Shown here piece by piece: positions 61,533-64,000 of a stretch of DNA of 64,000 bases; within the stretch, counting starts at the first letter, position 1, and the number at the start of each line of letters is the position of its first letter. The stretch covers positions 1 to 64,000 of the forward strand of contig CAZOEL010000019.1 of assembly GCA_964578835.1 (NCBI GenBank). The letters run 5' to 3'. The position numbers and the translations under genes are program-made. The notes below the pieces were generated by a model, which ran no database searches, was not told where the DNA came from, and was given only the letters and a program-made list of their open reading frames with translations. This DNA is from CAZOEL01 sp964578835. Lineage in GTDB: Bacteria > Desulfobacterota > Syntrophobacteria > Syntrophobacterales > Syntrophobacteraceae.

Positions 61533-61943
61533 CCGCTTTTGCGCCGCTTAGCTGAATAGATTTACCGTGGAGCTTCCCTCTGTTCACTTACTCTCCGATG
61601 CGCCCTTTCAGTTTGATCACGAAGGGAGAGGGTTCCGTTGTTTCGGCATTGAAGCGCTTTGGGGTTGAAATGAATGCAGGAAGAAGATGAGACTCTTCAA
61701 AAGGCAAAGTTCATAGATGCCCGATCGCCTTATGGAAATATTCGTTCAGCCGTTGGCGGCGGTTACGCTGCGGAGAACTGTTCCGTATATAGCTTGCAAC
61801 ATATGGACTATTATTGACAAAGACCTCCTTGCTATCAATCTTTATAGTTAGATATGCGGATTTTACGAGTGTCTATTACCGAGTTTGAAGCTTTCAGACT
61901 TTTTCATGAGCATGGAGCTGATACCATAGATGGAGGTTAAGTC

Positions 61944-62117
61944 ATGTTTCTATCCTGGGCATTGATGTTTCTTGTTGTGGCTATAATCGCGGGTGTATTT
62001 GGATTTACGGGAATTGCCGGAACTGCGGCGTGGATTGCGCAGGTGTTGTTCGTCGTTTTCCTCGTGGCGTTCCTGGTGTCGCTATTCTTCGGTCGTCGAA
62101 CGCCACCGGTAGCCTGA
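61944..62117 (+). CDS. DUF1328 (YtjA-like) small membrane protein
   Basis: A 57-residue protein with two hydrophobic helices, LSWALMFLVVAIIAGVFGFT and AAWIAQVLFVVFLVAFLVSL, ending in FFGRRTPPVA. This is the DUF1328/YtjA family of small inner-membrane proteins, often stress induced. ATGGAGG is seven bases before the ATG at 61944. A terminator follows directly. No function is proven. Confidence 0.85.
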   Translation: MFLSWALMFLVVAIIAGVFGFTGIAGTAAWIAQVLFVVFLVAFLVSLFFGRRTPPVA

Positions 62118-62130
62118 CGAAATTAAAATG

Positions 62131-62162
62131 AAGGGCTCTGGAAGCAACCCCCCAGAGCCCTT
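62131..62162. terminator. Bidirectional terminator
   Basis: AAGGGCTCTGG and CCAGAGCCCTT pair over ten bases between convergent genes. It serves the DUF1328 gene and the small - strand gene. Confidence 0.8.
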
Positions 62163-62184
62163 CTGGAAGCGCGCTTCGAAGCGG

Positions 62185-62400
62185 TCAGGCGTTAGTTTTT
62201 TTCACAAAGATTTTTGCGCCGGGATGTAATGCGCCGCCGAGCCCAATCCGGAATCCGCGCTCGTCTTCTATGACGATATCGCCTTCTTCCGCAGCCTTGT
62301 ATATGGCGTAGTCATAAGCAATGAGAGCGTGCTTGACTGCCATTCCGCGATAGATGGAGACAGCTGCTCCGTTAACGAATACTGTAATTTTGTCGGCCAT
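62185..62400 (-). CDS. Small beta-grasp-like protein coupled to the nucleotidase
   Basis: A 71-residue protein: MADKITVFVNGAAVSIYRGM, then VKHALIAYDYAIYKAAEEGD and GFRIGLGGALHPGAKIFVKK. The order of strands suggests a beta-grasp (ubiquitin-like) fold, but the C-terminal GG of sulfur carriers is missing. Its ATG directly follows the TAA of the 5'-nucleotidase gene (TAAATG), so translation is coupled. The pairing implies a partner role with that enzyme, of unknown kind. Confidence 0.6.
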   Translation of the reverse strand: MADKITVFVNGAAVSIYRGMAVKHALIAYDYAIYKAAEEGDIVIEDERGFRIGLGGALHPGAKIFVKKTNA

Positions 62401-63918
62401 TTATCTTAGGAAGCCTATCCTGTTCTCAAGCTTTGGATTTACGGGAGAATTAGCCTCAAGATATTTTATGAAAACGTCTCTAAGGTTGTCTCCGTATAGA
62501 ATGTTCTTGCCCTCTTTCAGCGCGTCCAGCCCGTCTCCGCCCGCAGCCATGAAATCATTTACCGTAACTCTATAGTACTTTGCAGGGTCTAGAGGCTCAT
62601 CCTTGATCGTTGCTTTGACAACTCTCGATCCCACGGGCTTTTTGATGTCATATTCCACCGATATTCCAGAGACCTGCACAATCCTGCGCTCCATAAGGGC
62701 GTTCTTTTCCAACGTTTCCAGTATATGACTTCCGGATAGGTCCATGGTGACAAGGATATTGTCGAAGGGAAGAACGCTATAGGCTCCTTCAAGCGTTACC
62801 TTTCCTTTTGGAAGGTCCGCCCTTATTCCTCCCCCATTTTGGAGGGCGATGTCTGAGCCCGTGGCTTGGCGCATGCTGTCCGCAATAAGGTTTCCTATGT
62901 TCGACTCATCGAAATCGCTCCTCATCAAGTCGACCGATGTTGCGCCGATTTCTTTGGAAAACTCTTCCTTGATCTGGTCGTTATACCTGGCGACGATTCG
63001 TGACGCCTCCTCGTCGAAAGGAGCCTCAGGGGCGGCGGAGACCAGCTTCAACGCATTCCTTTTTGTGTGCTCGATTATCTTATTGGCGCCGGGTTCGATC
63101 AGAAGCTCGAGATCTCCCAGGTACAAGCCATAATAGCCCGCCTGGGCAATGATGACCCCGTTTTCCACCAGTGGGTCGGACACGACGGTGTGGCTGTGTC
63201 CGCCAACGATGATATCGATGCCGCGCACGCGGCGGGCGAGATCTCTGTCCGCTTCCAATCCAAGATGAGATAGCACGATTATCAGGTCTGCACGCTCGCT
63301 TTTCACTTGCTCGATCAACCCGGGCAGGACTTCAACCGGGTCGGACACGATCAGGCCGGCGACATTGGAAGGCTTGGTCGCAATTGGAGTCTCAGGGGTG
63401 GTCAGGCCGATGACGGCGATCCTCAAGCCTTTTCGCGAAAGGATAGTGTAAGGCTTGACTCCGGGAAGATACTCTCCTCTGACGTCTTTGATGTTTGCCG
63501 AAAGGAACGGGAATGCAGCCGAGGACCGAAGCGCCTGCAGGGTCTCCTGCCCCCAGTCGAATTCGTGGTTGCCCAGGGTCATTGCATCGAACCTCAGGTA
63601 ATTCATGATCTCTATTACAGGCTGACCTTTGAAAACATTTGAAAGCGGGGTACCCTGGAACATGTCGCCGGCAGAAAGGAGTAAGGTTCCATCAGGATTT
63701 TCGCTCCTTGCCGTCTCGATCATTCGAGCCAGGTATGCGGCGCCGCTCGAGGGAGTGTTTTCGTTAACGCTCTTTTCTATGTAGGGAAGCACTCGGCCAT
63801 GGGTGTCGTTTACGTGGAGAATCGTGATGTGCGCGGGCTGCTCGGCGGCGCACACCGCAAAAATCGGCATGAGAAGAAGGATTAAAAAAGGAGGAAATGC
63901 TTTCAGAAATCTTTTCAT
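62401..63918 (-). CDS. 5'-nucleotidase/UshA-type bifunctional phosphatase
   Basis: A 505-residue periplasmic enzyme with signal peptide ending AVCAAEQ. The metallophosphatase ligands appear in HITILHVNDTHGRVLPYIEK, LLSAGDMFQGTPLSNVF, LGNHEFDWG and VVGGHSHTVV. The C-terminal nucleotide-binding domain has IALQNGGGIRADLPKG and VTVNDFMAAGGDGLDAL. It hydrolyses external nucleotides or nucleotide sugars. GGGAGG precedes the ATG at 63918. The gene is followed, with a single-base junction, by the small beta-grasp-like protein. Confidence 0.93.
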   Translation of the reverse strand: MKRFLKAFPPFLILLLMPIFAVCAAEQPAHITILHVNDTHGRVLPYIEKSVNENTPSSGAAYLARMIETARSENPDGTLLLSAGDMFQGTPLSNVFKGQPVIEIMNYLRFDAMTLGNHEFDWGQETLQALRSSAAFPFLSANIKDVRGEYLPGVKPYTILSRKGLRIAVIGLTTPETPIATKPSNVAGLIVSDPVEVLPGLIEQVKSERADLIIVLSHLGLEADRDLARRVRGIDIIVGGHSHTVVSDPLVENGVIIAQAGYYGLYLGDLELLIEPGANKIIEHTKRNALKLVSAAPEAPFDEEASRIVARYNDQIKEEFSKEIGATSVDLMRSDFDESNIGNLIADSMRQATGSDIALQNGGGIRADLPKGKVTLEGAYSVLPFDNILVTMDLSGSHILETLEKNALMERRIVQVSGISVEYDIKKPVGSRVVKATIKDEPLDPAKYYRVTVNDFMAAGGDGLDALKEGKNILYGDNLRDVFIKYLEANSPVNPKLENRIGFLR

Positions 63919-64000
63919 GCAGACGACCTCCCTAATGTCGGTGCGAGGCGCGCAAATTGGCGCTGTTGGTCTAGAGCAAATCCGGTCCTCTCCGATCGCG

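Overview
The window looks like a chromosomal segment of an anaerobic bacterium of the Desulfobacterota (deltaproteobacterial) type, with mid-range GC content. The lineage is inferred from gene content: a tungsten/molybdenum aldehyde:ferredoxin-oxidoreductase-family protein with a BamC-like iron-sulfur partner, a sigma54-linked nitrogen cluster, a PEP-CTERM protein, a sensor kinase with an ABC-substrate-binding-like input domain, and an arsenic island with DGC and Fe-S proteins. I found no rRNA, tRNA or CRISPR array.

Layout. (1) 1-1048 has no recognisable gene but holds a REP-like element and a perfect 22-bp-arm palindrome. (2) 987-7533 is an arsenic/metalloid island on the + strand: an ArsR repressor with a palindromic operator inside its own promoter, an ArsP-type permease, a mini-thioredoxin, a DGC protein, an Fe-S protein, ArsC, a broken Acr3 pump (internal deletion), a tandem universal stress protein and a second permease. 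A TlpA-like thioredoxin and CcdA follow (8629-9764). (3) 10169-14532 on the - strand is a fluoride-type cluster: FluC, a HicBA toxin-antitoxin pair, a DUF190-CBS protein, enolase and a poly-gamma-glutamate hydrolase-like protein. (4) 15028-27941 is accessory and decayed: a truncated phosphoesterase, a large Tat-exported phosphoesterase, a histidine-kinase relic between two 235-bp direct repeats, aquaporin, an L,D-transpeptidase, a frameshifted BamE-like gene, a hybrid sensor kinase and about 2.2 kb with no recognisable gene. (5) 27942-33842 holds a DUF2202 ferritin-like protein, a 1077-residue fusion of a multicopper oxidase to a vanadium haloperoxidase-like domain, a fragment of a second multicopper oxidase, a decayed RAYT transposase and a protein that may be SLOG-like. 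(6) 34295-36467: a class A beta-lactamase-fold protein and an unknown exported protein. (7) 37008-48426 is housekeeping: threonine synthase, gamma carbonic anhydrase, a sigma54 activator, NAD synthetase, PII, GlnD and glutamine synthetase, with a near-consensus sigma54 promoter before glnA. (8) 48896-63918: a 53-residue gene between two terminators, a SYLF lipoprotein-type protein, a CysQ homologue with altered catalytic motifs, BamB/BamC-like proteins, hemerythrin, DUF47-PiT phosphate transport, a PEP-CTERM protein, acetoacetyl-CoA synthetase, an FKBP isomerase, a DUF1328 protein and a 5'-nucleotidase coupled to a small beta-grasp-like protein.

How the parts work together. The arsenic island pairs sensing, reduction and efflux, but its Acr3 pump is broken, so export may rest on the two ArsP-like permeases. 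The fluoride cluster pairs the exporter with enolase, a known fluoride target. The nitrogen cluster puts PII, its uridylyltransferase and glutamine synthetase together with a possible sigma54 activator. A repeat core resembling GTCATTCC...GGAATGAC occurs inside two different outer inverted repeats, and a dead RAYT gene nearby suggests how such elements could once have moved. The strongest candidate for something unusual is the oxidase-haloperoxidase fusion at 28628-31861.
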